From Clusia tigrina (Eukaryota; Arthropoda; Insecta; Diptera; Clusiidae), in assembly GCA_920105625.2 (NCBI GenBank), contig OV050031.1:81849995-81913994 (forward strand): DNA of 64,000 nt, in the 5' to 3' direction. Each line of letters starts with the position of its first letter. Positions within the stretch are counted from its first letter, which is position 1. Below are positions 11,401 to 23,055 of this stretch, piece after piece. Under the pieces are notes generated by a model. The model searched no databases, was not told the DNA's origin, and saw only the letters and a list, made by a program, of their open reading frames with translations. A program made the position numbers and the translations under genes.

Positions 11401-13640
11401 GCGACGCCGACTGAGACGCCTACTGAGGCAGATAAGGGTTGATATAGGCATAGAGAAGGCAGCAGACCCCCAATCGACAGGGGCAGCGACTGAGACGCCT
11501 ACAGAGATGCTGACAGAGGCTGCGACGCCGACTGAGACGCCGACTGAGGCACCTAGGGGTAAATTTAGGCATAGAGAAGGCAGCAGACCCCCCAATCGAC
11601 AGCGGCGGCGACTGAGACGCCTTCAGAGACGCTGACAGGGGCTGCGACGCCGACTGTGACGCCGACTGGCACGCCGACTGAGGCAGATACGTGTATATAT
11701 AGGCATAAAGAAGGCAGCAGACCACCCAATCGACAGCGGCAGCGACTGTGACGCCTACAGAAACGCTTACAGAGGCTGCGACGCCGACTGAGGCAGATAG
11801 GGGTGGATATAGGCATAGAGAAGGCAACAGGCACTCAATCGACAGCGGCAACGACTGAGACGCCTACAGAGACGCTGACAGAGGCTTCGAAGCCGACTGA
11901 GACGCCGACTGAGGCAGGTAGGGGTAAATATAGGCATAGAGAAGGCAGCAGACCCCCCAATCGACAGCGGCAGCGACTGAGACGCCTACAGAAACGCTGA
12001 CAAAGGCTGCGACGCCGACTGAGACGCCGAGTGAGGCAGACAGGGGTAGATATACGCATAGAGAAGGCAGCAGACCCCCCAATCGACAGCGGCAGCGACT
12101 GAGACGCCTACAGAAACGCCAACAGAGGCTGCGACGCCGACTGAGACGCCGACTGAGGCAGATAGGTGTAAATAAAGGCATAGAGAAGGCAGCAGACCCC
12201 CCAATCGACAGCGGCAGCGACTGAGATGCCTACAGAAACGGTGACAAAGGCTGCGACGCCGACTGAGACGCCGACTGAGGCAGACAGGGGTAGATATACA
12301 CATAGAGAAGGCAGCAGACCCCTCAATCGACAGCGGCAGCCACTGAGACGCCTACAGAGACGCTTACAGAGGCTGCGCCGCCGACTGAGGCAGATAGGGG
12401 TAGATATACGCAAAGAGAAGGTAGCAGACCCCCCAATCGACAGCGGCAGCGACTGAGACTCCTACAGAAACGCTTACAGAGGCTGCGACGCCGACTGAGG
12501 CAGATAGGGGTAGATATAGGCATAGAGAATTTAGCAGACCCCTAATCGACAGCGGCAACGACTAAGACGCCTTCAGAGACGCTGACAGAGGCTGCGACGC
12601 CGACTGTGACTCCGACTGAGGCAGATACGTGTATATATAGGCATAAAGAAGGCAGCAGACCACCCAATCGACAGCGGCAGCGACTGTGACGCCTACAGAA
12701 ACGCTGACAGAGGCTGCGACGCCGACTGAGGCAGATAGGGGTAGATATAGGCATAGAGATGGCAGCAGACCCCCCCATACGACAGCGGCAACTACTGAGA
12801 CGTCTACAGAGACGCTTACAGAGGCTGCGATACCGACTGAGACGCCGACTGAGGCAGATAGGGGTAAATTTAGGCATAGAGAAGGCAGCAGACCTTCCAA
12901 TCGACAGCGGCAGCGACTGAGACGCCTACAGAGATGCTGACAGAGGCTGCGACGCCGACTGAGACGCCGACTGAGGCAGATAGGGGTAAATTTAGGCATA
13001 GAGAAGGCAGCAGACCCCCAATCGACAGCGGCAGCGACTGAGACGCCTTCAGAGACGCTGACAGGGGCTGCGACGCCGACTGAGGCAGATAGGGGTAGAT
13101 ATAGGCATAGAGAAGGCAGCAGACCCCCCAATCGACAGCGGCAGCGACTGAGAAGCCTACAGAAACGATGACAAAGGCGGCGACGCCGACTGAGACGCCG
13201 ACTGAGGCAGATAAGGGTAGATATAGGCATAGAGAAGGCAGCAGACCCCCCCAATCTACAGTGCAGCGACTGAGAAGCCTACAGAGACGGTTACAGAGGC
13301 TGCGACGCCGACTGAGGCAGATAGGGGTAGATATGCGTATAGAGAAGATAGCAGACCCCCAATCGACAGCGGCAGCGACTGAGACTCCTACAGAAACGCT
13401 GACAGAGGCTGCGACGCCGACTGAGGCAGATAGGGGTGGATATAGGCATAGAGAAGGCAACAGGAGCCCCATCGACAGCGGCAACGACTGAGACGCCTAC
13501 AGAGACGCTGACAGAGGCTGCGACGCCGACTGAGACGCCGACTGAGGCAGGTAGTGGTAAATATAGGCATAGAGAAGGCAGCAGACCCCCCAATCGACAG
13601 CGGCAGCGACTGAGACGCCTACAGAAACGCTGACAAAGGC
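8500..13640 (+). repeat. 2.84-kb higher-order block and a copy lacking about 353 bp
   Basis: Bases about 8540-9500 match 11380-12340 at an offset of 2,839 bp. Bases about 9850-11090 then match 12336-13575 at 2,485-2,486 bp. The change of offset means the second copy has lost about 353 bp, roughly three units, equal to 9,500-9,850 of the first copy. The breakpoint near 12,340 joins gcagacccctcaatcgac to cagcggcagccactgag. Rare shared variants include gactggcacgccgactg (8827 and 11666), gaagccgactgagacg, gagtgaggcagacagggg and gaatttagcagacccc. Confidence 0.8.
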
Positions 13641-13649
13641 TGCGACGCC

Positions 13650-13710
13650 GAATGAGATGCCGACTGAGGTCAACCAGGGGTATAAATATGCATAGAGAAG
13701 GCAGCAAACC
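13650..13710 (+). repeat. Rearranged satellite unit
   Basis: The unit reads gaatgagatgcc, then gaggtcaaccaggggtataa and atatgcatagag, where relatives have gactgagacgccgactgaggcagacaggggtagatatacgcatag. It is a local disruption with several substitutions and small indels; the next unit is normal. Confidence 0.6.
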
Positions 13711-14644
13711 CCCCAATCGACAGCGGCAGCGACTGAGACGCCTACAGAAACGCTAACAGAGGCTGCGACGCCGACTGAGGCAGGTAGGGGTAAATATAGG
13801 CATAGAGAAGGCAGCAGACCCCCCAATCGACAGCGGCAGCGACTGAGACGCCTACAGAAACGCTGACAAAGGCTGCGACGCCGGCTGAGACGCCGACTGA
13901 GGTAGACAGGGGTAGATATACACATAGAGAAGGCAGCAGACCCCTCAATCGACAGCGGCAGCGACTGAGACGCCGTTAGAGACGCTGACAGAGGCTGCGA
14001 CGCCGACTGAGGCAGATATGGGTAGATATAGGCATAGAGAAGGCAGCAGGCCCCCAATCGACAGCGGCAGCGTCTAAGACGCCTACAGAGATGCTGACAG
14101 AGGCTGCGACGCCCACAGAGACGCCGACTGACGCAGATAGGGGTAAATATAGGCATAGAGAAGGCAGCAGACCACCCCAATCGACAGCGGCAGCGACTGA
14201 GACGTCTACAGAAACGCTTACAGAAGCTGCGATACCGACTGAGGCAGATAGGGGTAGATATAGGCATAGAGAAGGCAGCAGACCCCCCAATCGACAGCGG
14301 CAGCGACTGAGACGCCTACAGAGACGGTAACAGAGGCTGCGACGCCGGCTGAGGCAGATGGGGGTAGCTATAGGCATAGAGAAGGCAGCAGACCTCCCAA
14401 TCGACAGCGGCAGCGACTGAGACGCCTACAGAGATGCTGACAGAGGCTGCGACGCCGACAGAGACGCCGACTGAGGCAGATAGGGGTAAATATAGGCATC
14501 GAGAAGGCAGAAGACCCCCCAATCGACAGAGGCAGCGACTGAACGTCTACAGAAACGCTTACAGAGGCTGCGATACCGATTGAGGCAGATAGGGGTAGAT
14601 ATAGGCATAGAGAAGGTAGCAGACCCCCCAATCGACAGCGGCAG

Positions 14645-15600
14645 CAACTGAGACGCCTACAGAGACGGCAACAGAAGCTGCGACGCCGACTGAGGCAGAT
14701 GGGGGTAGCTATAGGCATAGAGAAGGCAGCAGACCTCCCAATCGACAGCGGCAGCGACTGAGACGCCTACAGAGATGCTGACAGAGGCTGCGACGCCGAC
14801 TGAGACGCCGACTGAGGCAGATAGGGGTAAATTTAGGCATAGAGATGGCAGCAGACCCCTCAATTGACAGCGGCAGCGACTGAGACGCCTTCAGAGACGC
14901 TGACAGGGGCTGCGACGCCTACTACGACGCCGACTGAGACGCCGCCTGAGGCAGATAGGGGTAAATTTCGGCATAGAGAAGGCAGCAGACCCCCCAATCG
15001 ACAGCGGCAGCGACTGAGACGCCTTCAGAGATGCTGACAGGGGCTGCGACGCCGACTGAGACGCCGACTGAGACGCCGACTGAGGCAGATAGGGGTAGAT
15101 ATAGGCATAAAGAAGGTAGCAGACACCCCCAATCGACAGCGGCAGCGACTGAGACGCCTATAAAGATTCTGACAGAGGCTGCGACGCCGAAAGAGGCAGA
15201 TAGGGGTAGATATAGGCATAGAGAAGGCAGCAGACCCCCCAATCGACAGCGGCAGCGACTGGGAAGCCTACAGAAACGATGACAAAGACTGCGACGCCGA
15301 CTGAGACGCCGACTGAGGCAGATAAGGGTAGATATAGGCATAGAGAAGGCAGCAGACCCCCCCAATCTACAGCGGCAGCGACTGAGAAGCCTACAGAGAC
15401 GCTTACAGAGGCTGCGACGCCGACTGCGGCAGATAGGGGTAGATATGCGCATAGAGAAGATAGCAGACCCCCAATCGACAGCGGCAGCGACTGAGACTCC
15501 TACAGAAACGCTGACAGAGGCTGCGACGCCGACTGAGGAAGATAGGGGTGGATAGAGGCATAGAGAAGGCAACAGGCTCCCTATCGACAGCGGCAACGAC
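14645..15600 (+). repeat. Block duplicated at 18,891-19,965
   Basis: The match begins with caactgagacgcctacagag and cggcaacagaagctgcg at 14645 and 18891 (offset 4,246 bp), and continues through gatgggggtagctataggc, aaatttcggcatagag and gcctataaagattctgac. After about 15,280 the offset becomes 4,368 bp, because the downstream copy has one more unit plus a 12-mer. The same block appears a third time from about 21,890. Confidence 0.75.
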
Positions 15601-16080
15601 TGAGACGCCTACAGAGACGCTGACAGAGGCTGCGACGCAAACTGAGACGCCGACTGAGGCAGATTAGGGTAGATATAGGCATTGAGAAGGCAGCAGACCC
15701 CCCAATCTACAGCGGCAGCCACTGATATGCCTGCAGAGACGCTTACAGAGGCTGCGCCGCCGACTGAGGCAGATAGGGGTAGATATACGCAAAGAGAAGG
15801 TAGCAGACCCTCCAATCGACAGCGGCAGCGACTGAGACTCCTACAGAAACGCTGACAGAGGCTGCGACGCCCACTGAGGCAGATAGGGGTGGATATAGGC
15901 ATAGAGAAGGCAACAGGCACTCAATCGACAGCGGCAACGACTGAGACGCCTACAGAGACGCTGACAGAGGCTGCGACGCCGACTGAGACGCCGACTGAGG
16001 CAGGTAGGGGTAAATATAGGCATAGAGAAGGCAGCAGACCCCCCAATCGACAGCGGCAGCGACTGAGACGCCTACAGAAA
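15600..16080 (+). repeat. Block duplicated at 22,967-23,447
   Basis: The run of units with gacgcaaactgagacgcc, gcagattagggtag, ggcattgagaagg, gcagccactga and gcactcaatcgacagcgg matches 22,967-23,447 at an offset of 7,367 bp, with scattered substitutions. Related units stand at 4.9-5.3 kb and 6.2-6.7 kb, so this module was spread across the left third of the array. Confidence 0.7.
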
Positions 16081-16839
16081 CGCTGACAAAAGCTGCGACG
16101 CCGACTGAGGCAGACAGGGGTAGATATACGCATAGAGAAGGCAGCAGACCCCCCAATCGACAGCGGCAGCGACTGAGATGCCTTCAGAAATGCTGACAGA
16201 GGCTGCGACGCCGACAGAGACGCCGATTGAGGTAGATAGGGGTAAATATAGGCATAGAGAAGGCAGCAGACCCCCCAATCGACAGCGGCAGCGACTGAGA
16301 CGTCTACAGAAACGCTTACAGAGGCTGCGACGCCGACTGAGGCAGATGGGGGCAGCTATAGGCATAGAGAAGGCAGCAGACCCCCCAATCGACAGCGGCA
16401 GCGACTGAGACGCCTACAGAGATGCTGACAGAGGCTGCGACTCCGACTGAGACGCCTACTGAGTCGCCGACTGAGGCAGATATGGGTAAATTTAGGCATA
16501 GAGAAGGCAGCAGACCCCCCAATCGACAGCGGCAGCGACTGAGACGCCTTCAGAGACGCTGACAGGGGCTGCGACGCCGACTGCGACGCCGACTGAGACG
16601 CCGACTGAGGCATATAGGGGTAAATTTAGGCATAGAGAAGGCAGCAGACCCCCCAATCGACAGCGGCAGCGACTGAGACGCCTTCAGAGATGCTGACAGG
16701 GGCTGCGACGCCGACTGAGACGCCGACTGAGGCAGATAGGGGTAGATATAGGCATAAAGAAGGTAGCAGACACCCCCAATCGACAGCGGCAGCGACTGAG
16801 ACGCCTATAAAGATTCTGACAGAGGCTGCGACGCCGACT

Positions 16840-16870
16840 GACGCAGATAGGCAGTGACTGAGACGCCTAC
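16840..16870 (+). repeat. Deleted satellite unit
   Basis: At about 16847 the sequence passes from gcagatagg straight to cagtgactgagacgcc, losing the whole central part of a unit (roughly 60 bp). The relative at about 23,720-23,785 keeps it and carries the same downstream gcagtgactgagacgcc. Confidence 0.65.
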
Positions 16871-17559
16871 AGAAGCGCTGATAGATTCTGCGACGCCGAC
16901 AAAGGCAGATAGGGGTAGATATAGGCATAGAGAAGGCAGCATACCCCCCAATCGACAGCGGCAGCGACTGAGAAGCCTACAGAAACGATGACAAAGGCTG
17001 CGACGCCGACTGAGACGCCGACTGAGGCAGATAAGGGTAGATTTAGGCATAGAGAAGGCAACAGGCGCCTTATCGACAGCGGCAACGACTGAGACGCCTA
17101 CAGAAACGCTAACAGAGGCTGCGACGCCGACTGAGACGCCGACTGAGGCAGGTAGGGGTAAATATAGGCATAGAGAGGGCAGCAGACCCCCCAATCGACA
17201 GCGGCAGCAACTGAGACGCCTACAGAGACGGTAACAGAGGCTGCGACGCCGACTGAGGCAGATGGGGGTAGCTATAGGCATAGAAAAGGCAGCAGACCTC
17301 CCAATCGACAGCGGCAGCGACTGAGACGCCTACAGAGATGCTGACAGAGGTTGCGACGCCTACAGAGACGCCGGTTGATTCAGATAGGGGTAAATATAGG
17401 CATAGAGAAGGCAGAAGACCCCCCAATCGACAGCGGCAGCGACTGAGACGTCTACAGAAACGCTTACAGAGGCTGCGATACCGACTGAGGCAGATAGGGG
17501 TAGATATAGGCATAGAGACGGCAGCGACCCCCCAATCGACAGCGGCAGCGACTGAGACG

Positions 17560-18400
17560 CCGTCAGAGACGCTGACAGGATCTGCGACGCCGGCTGCGAC
17601 GCCGACTGAGAAGCCGACTGAGGCAGATAGGTGTAAATATAGGCATAGAGAAGGCAGCAGACCCCCCAATCGACAGCGGCAGCGACTGAGACGCCTTCAG
17701 AGACGCTGACAGGGTCTGCGACGCCGACCTCGACGCCGACTGAGACGCCGACTGAGGCAGATAGGGGTAAATTTTGGCATAGAGAAGGCAGCAGACCCCC
17801 CAATCGACAGCGGCAGCGACTGAGACGCCTTCAGAGACGCTGACAGGGGCTGCGACGCCGACTGAGGCACCGACTGAGACGCCGACTGAGGCAGATAGGG
17901 GTAGATATAGGCATAAAGAAAGTAGCAGACACCCCCATTCGACAGCGGCAGCGACTGAGACGCCTACAGAAACGCTGACAGAGGCTGCGACGCCGACTGA
18001 GGCAGGTAGGGGTAAATATAGGCATAGAGAAGGCAGCAGACCCCCCAATCGACAGCGGCAGCGACTGAGACGCTTACAGAAACGCTGACAAAGGCTGCGA
18101 CGCCGACTGAGGCAGACTGGGGTAGATATACGCATAGAGAAGGCAGCAGACCCCCCAATCGACAGCGGCAGCGACTGAGACGCCTACAGAAACGCTAACA
18201 GAGGCTGCGACGCCGACTGAGATGCCGACTGAGGCAGGTAGGGGTAAATATAGGCATAGAGAAGGCAGCAGACCCCCCAATCGACAGCGGCAGCGACTGA
18301 GACGCCTACAGAAACGCTGACAAAGGCTGCGACGCCGACTGAGACGCCGACTGAGGCAGACAGGGGTAGATATACGCATAGAGAAGGCAGCAGACCTCCC
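17560..18400 (+). repeat. Module seen three times (17.6, 20.3 and 25.4 kb)
   Basis: The markers are ggctgcgacgccgactgagaagccgactg, gacctcgacgccgactg, aaattttggcatagag and ataaagaaagtagcagacac followed by cccccattcgac. They recur near 20,340-21,100 (offset about 2,768 bp) and near 25,420-26,200 (a further 5,080 bp). Copies differ by a few substitutions and by one 12-mer. Confidence 0.75.
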
Positions 18401-21400
18401 AATTGACAGCGGCAGCGACTGAGACGCCTACAGAAACGCTAACAGAGGCTGCGACGCCGAGTGAGACGCCGACTGAGGCAGGTAGGGGTAAATATAGGCA
18501 TAGAGAAGGCAGCAGACCCCCCAATCGACAGCGGCAGCGACTGAGACGCCTACAGAAACGCTGACAAAGGCTGCGACGCCGACTGAGACGCCGACTGAGG
18601 CAGACAGGGGTAGATATACACATAGAGAAGGCAGCAGACCCCTCAATCGACAGTGGAAGCGACTGAGACGCCGTCAGAGACGCTGACAGAGGCTGCGACG
18701 CCGACTGAGACGCCTACTGAGGCAGATAAGGGTAGATATAGGCATAGAGAAGGCAGCAGACCCCCAATCGACAGCGGCAGCGACGGAGACGCCTACAGAC
18801 ACGCTTACAGAGGCTGCGACGCCGACTGAGGCAGATAGGGGTAGATATAGGCATAGAGAAGGCAGCAGACCCCCCAATCGACAGCGGCAGCAACTGAGAC
18901 GCCTACAGAGACGGCAACAGAAGCTGCGACGCCGACTGAGGCAGATGGGGGTAGCTATAGGCATAGAGAAGGCAGCAGACCTCCCAATCGACAGCGGCAG
19001 CGACTGAGACGCCTACAGAGATGCTGACAGAGGCTGCGACGCCGACTGAGACGCCGACTGAGGCAGATAGGGGTAAATTTAGGCATAGAGATGGCAGCAG
19101 ACCCCTCAATCGACAGCGGCAGCGACTGAGACGCCTTCAGAGACGCTGACAGGGGCTGCGACGCCTACTGCGACGCCGACTGAGACGCCGCCTGAGGCAG
19201 ATAGGGGTAAATTTCGGCATAGAGAAGGCAGCAGACCCCCCAATCGACAGCGGCAGCGACTGAGACGCCTTCAGAGATGCTGACAGGGGCTGCGACGCCG
19301 ACTGAGACGCCGACTGAGACGCCAACTGAGACGCCGACTGAGGCAGATAGGGGTAGATATAGGCATAAAGAAGGTAGCAGACACCCCCAATCGACAGCGG
19401 CAGCGACTGAGACGCCTATAAAGATTCTGACAGAGGCTGCGACGCCGACTGAGGCAGATAGGGGTAGATATAGGCATAGATAAGGCAGCAGACCACCCAA
19501 TCGACAGCGGCAGCGACTGAGACGCCTACAGAAACGCTGACAGAGGCTGCGACGCCGACAGAGGCAGATAGGGGTAGATATAGGCACAGAGAAGGCAGCA
19601 GACCCCCCAATCGACAGCGGCAGCGACTGGGAAGCCTACAGAAACGATGACAAAGACTGCGACGCCGACTGAGACGCCGACTGAGGCAGATAAGGGTAGA
19701 TATAGGCATAAAGAAGGCAGCAGACCCCCCCAATCTACAGCGGCAGCGACTGAGAAGCCTACAGAGACGCTTACAGAGGCTGCGACGCCGACTGCGGCAG
19801 ATAGGGGTAGATATGCGCATAGAGAAGATAGCAGACCCCCAATCGACAGCGGCAGCGACTGAGACTCCTACAGAAACGCTGACAGAGGCTGCGACGCCGA
19901 CTGAGGCAGATAGGGGTGGATAGAGGCATAGAGAAGGCAACAGGCGCCCTATCGACAGCGGCAACGACTGAGACGCCTACAGAGACGCTGACAGAGGCTG
20001 CGACGCAAACTGAGACGCCGACTGAGGCAGATTAGGGTAGATATAGGCATTGAGAAGGTAGCAGACCCTCCAATCGACAGCGGCAGCGACTGAGACTCCT
20101 ACAGAAACGCTGACAGAGGCTGCGACGCCCACTGAGGCAGATAGGGGTGGATTTAGGCATAGAGAAGGCAACAGGCACTCAATCGACAGCGGCAACGACT
20201 GAGACGCCTACAGAGATGCTGACAGAGGCTGCGACGCCGACTGAGACGCCGACTGAGGCAGGTAGGGGTAAATATAGGCATAGAGAAGGCAGCAGACCTC
20301 CCAATCGACAGCGGCAGCGACTGAGACGCCTACAGAGATGCTGACAGGGGCTGCGACGCCGGCTGCGACGCCGACTGAGAAGCCGACTGAGGCAGATAGG
20401 TGTAAATATAGGCATAGAGAAGGCAGCAGACCCCCCAATCGACAGCGGCAGCGACTGAGACGCTTCAGAGACGCTGACAGGGTCTGCGACGCCGACCTCG
20501 ACGCCGACTGAGACGCCGACTGAGGCAGATAGGGGTAAATTTTGGCATAGAGAAGGCAGCAGACCCCCCAATCGACAGCGGCAGCGACTGAGACGCCTTC
20601 AGAGACGCTGACAGGGGCTGCGACGCCGACTGAGGCACCGACTGAGACGCCGACTGAGGCAGATAGGGGTAGATATAGGCATAAAGAAAGTAGCAGACAC
20701 CCCCATTCGACAGCGGCAGCGACTGAGACGCCTACAGAAACGCTGACAGAGGCTGCGACGCCGACTGAGGCAGGTAGGGGTAAATATAGGCATAGAGAAG
20801 GCAGCAGACCCCCCAATCGACAGCGGCAGCGACTGAGACGCCTACAGAAACGCTGACAAAGGCTGCGACGCCGACTGAGGCAGACAGGGGTAGATATACG
20901 CATAGAGAAGGCAGCAGACCCCCCAATCGACAGCGGCAGCGACTGAGACGCCTACAGAAACGCTGACAGAGGCTGCGACGCCGACTGAGGCAGGTAGGGG
21001 TAAATATAGGCATAGAGAGGGCAGCAGACCCCCCAATCGACAGCGGCAGCGACTGAGACGCCTACAGAAACGCTGACAAAGGCTGCGATGCCGACTGACA
21101 CGCCGACCTAGGCAGACAGGGGTAGATATACACATAGAGAAGGCAGCAGACCCCTCAATCGACAGCGGCAGCGACTGAGACGCCGTCAGAGACGCTGACA
21201 GAGGCTGCGACGCCGACTGAGTCGCCGACTGAAGCAGGTAGGGGTAAATATAGGCATAGAGAAGGCAGCAGACCCCCCAATCGACAGCGGCAGCGACTGA
21301 GACGCCTTCAGAAACGCTGACAAAGGCTGCGACGCCGACTGAGACGCCGACTGAGGCAGACAGGGGTAGATATACGCATAGAGAAGGCAGCAGACCCCCC

Positions 21401-23055
21401 AATTGACAGCGGCAGCGACTGAGACGCCTACAGAAACGCTAACAGAGGCTGCGACGCCGAGTGAGACGCCGACTGAGGCAGGTAGGGGTAAATATAGGCA
21501 TAGAGAAGGCAGCAGCCCCCCAATCGACAGCGGCAGCGACTGAGACGCCTACAGAAACGCTGACAAAGGCTGCGACGCCGACTGAGACGCCGACTGAGGC
21601 AGACAGGGGTAGATATACACATAGAGAAGGCAGCAGACTCCTCAATCGACAGTGGAAGCGACTGAGACGCCGTCAGAGACGCTGACAGAGGCTGCGACGC
21701 CGACTGAGACGCCTACTGAGGCAGATAAGGGTAGATATAGGCATAGAGAAGGCAGCAGACCCCCAATCGACAGCGGCAGCGACGGAGACGCCTACAGACA
21801 CGCTTACAGAGGCTGCGATGCCGACTGAGGCAGATAGGGGTAGATATAGGCATAGAGAAGGCAGCAGACCCCCCAATCGACAGCGGCAGCAACTGAGACG
21901 CCTACAGAGACGGCAACAGAAGCTGCGACGCCGACTGAGGCAGATGGGGGTAGCTATAGGCATAAAGAAGGCAGCAGACCTCCCAATCGACAGCGGCAGC
22001 GACTGAGACGCCTACAGAGATGCTGACAGAGGCTGCGACGCCGACTGAGACGCCGACTGAGGCAGATAGGGGTAAATTTAGGCATAGAGATGGCAGCAGA
22101 CCCCTCAATCGACAGCGGCAGCGACTGAGACGCCTTCAGAGACGCTGACAGGGGCTGCGACGCCTACTGCGACGCCGACTGAGACGCCGCCTGAGGCAGA
22201 TAGGGGTAAATTTCGGCATAGAGAAGGCAGCAGACCCCCCAATCGACAGCGGCAGCGACTGAGACGCCTTCAGAGATGCTGACAGGGGCTGCGACGCCGA
22301 CTGAGACGCCGACTGAGACGCCAACTGAGACGCCGACTGAGGCAGATAGGGGTAGATATAGGCATAAATAAGGTAGCAGACACCCCCAATCGACAGCGGC
22401 AGCGACTGAGACGCCTATAAAGATTCTGACAGAGGCTGCGACGCCGACTGAGGCAGATAGGGGTAGATATAGGCATAGATAAGGCAGCAGACCACCCAAT
22501 CGACAGCGGCAGCGACTGAGACGCCTACAGAAACGCTGACAGAGGCTGCGACGCCGACAGAGGCAGATAGGGGTAGATATAGGCATAGAGAAGGCAGCAG
22601 ACCCCCCAATCGACAGCGGCAGCGACTGGGAAGCCTACAGAAACGATGACAAAGACTGCGACGCCGACTGAGACGCCGACTGAGGCAGATAAGGGTAGAT
22701 ATAGGCATAAAGAAGGCAGCAGACCCCCCCAATCTACAGCGGCAGCGACTGAGAAGCCTACAGAGACGGTTACAGAGGCTGTGACGCCGACTGCGGCAGA
22801 TAGGGGTAGATATGCGCATAGAGAAGATAGCAGACCCCCAATCGACAGCGGCAGCGACTGAGACTCCTACAGAAACGCTGACAGAGGCTGCGACGCCGAC
22901 TGAGGCAGATAGGGGTGGATAGAGGCATAGAGAAGGCAACAGGCGCCCTATCGACAGCGGCAACGACTGAGACGCCTACAGAGACGCTGACAGAGGCTGC
23001 GACGCAAACTGAGACGCCGACTGAGGCAGATTAGGGTAGATATAGGCATTGAGAA
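18200..23055 (+). repeat. Direct repeat of about 3.0 kb
   Basis: From about 18,240 to 20,055 the sequence matches 21,240-23,055 at 2,999-3,000 bp. Matches include the rare gacagtggaagcgactg, gcgacggagacgcctacagac, aaatttcggcatag, gccaactgagacgcc and gtggatagaggc. The single-base change of offset comes from a one-base loss at about 21,516 (gcagccccccaat for gcagaccccccaat). The copies part at about 20,057, where gagaaggtagcag replaces gagaaggcagcag. Segments at 26.45-27.0 kb carry the same markers again. Confidence 0.8.
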
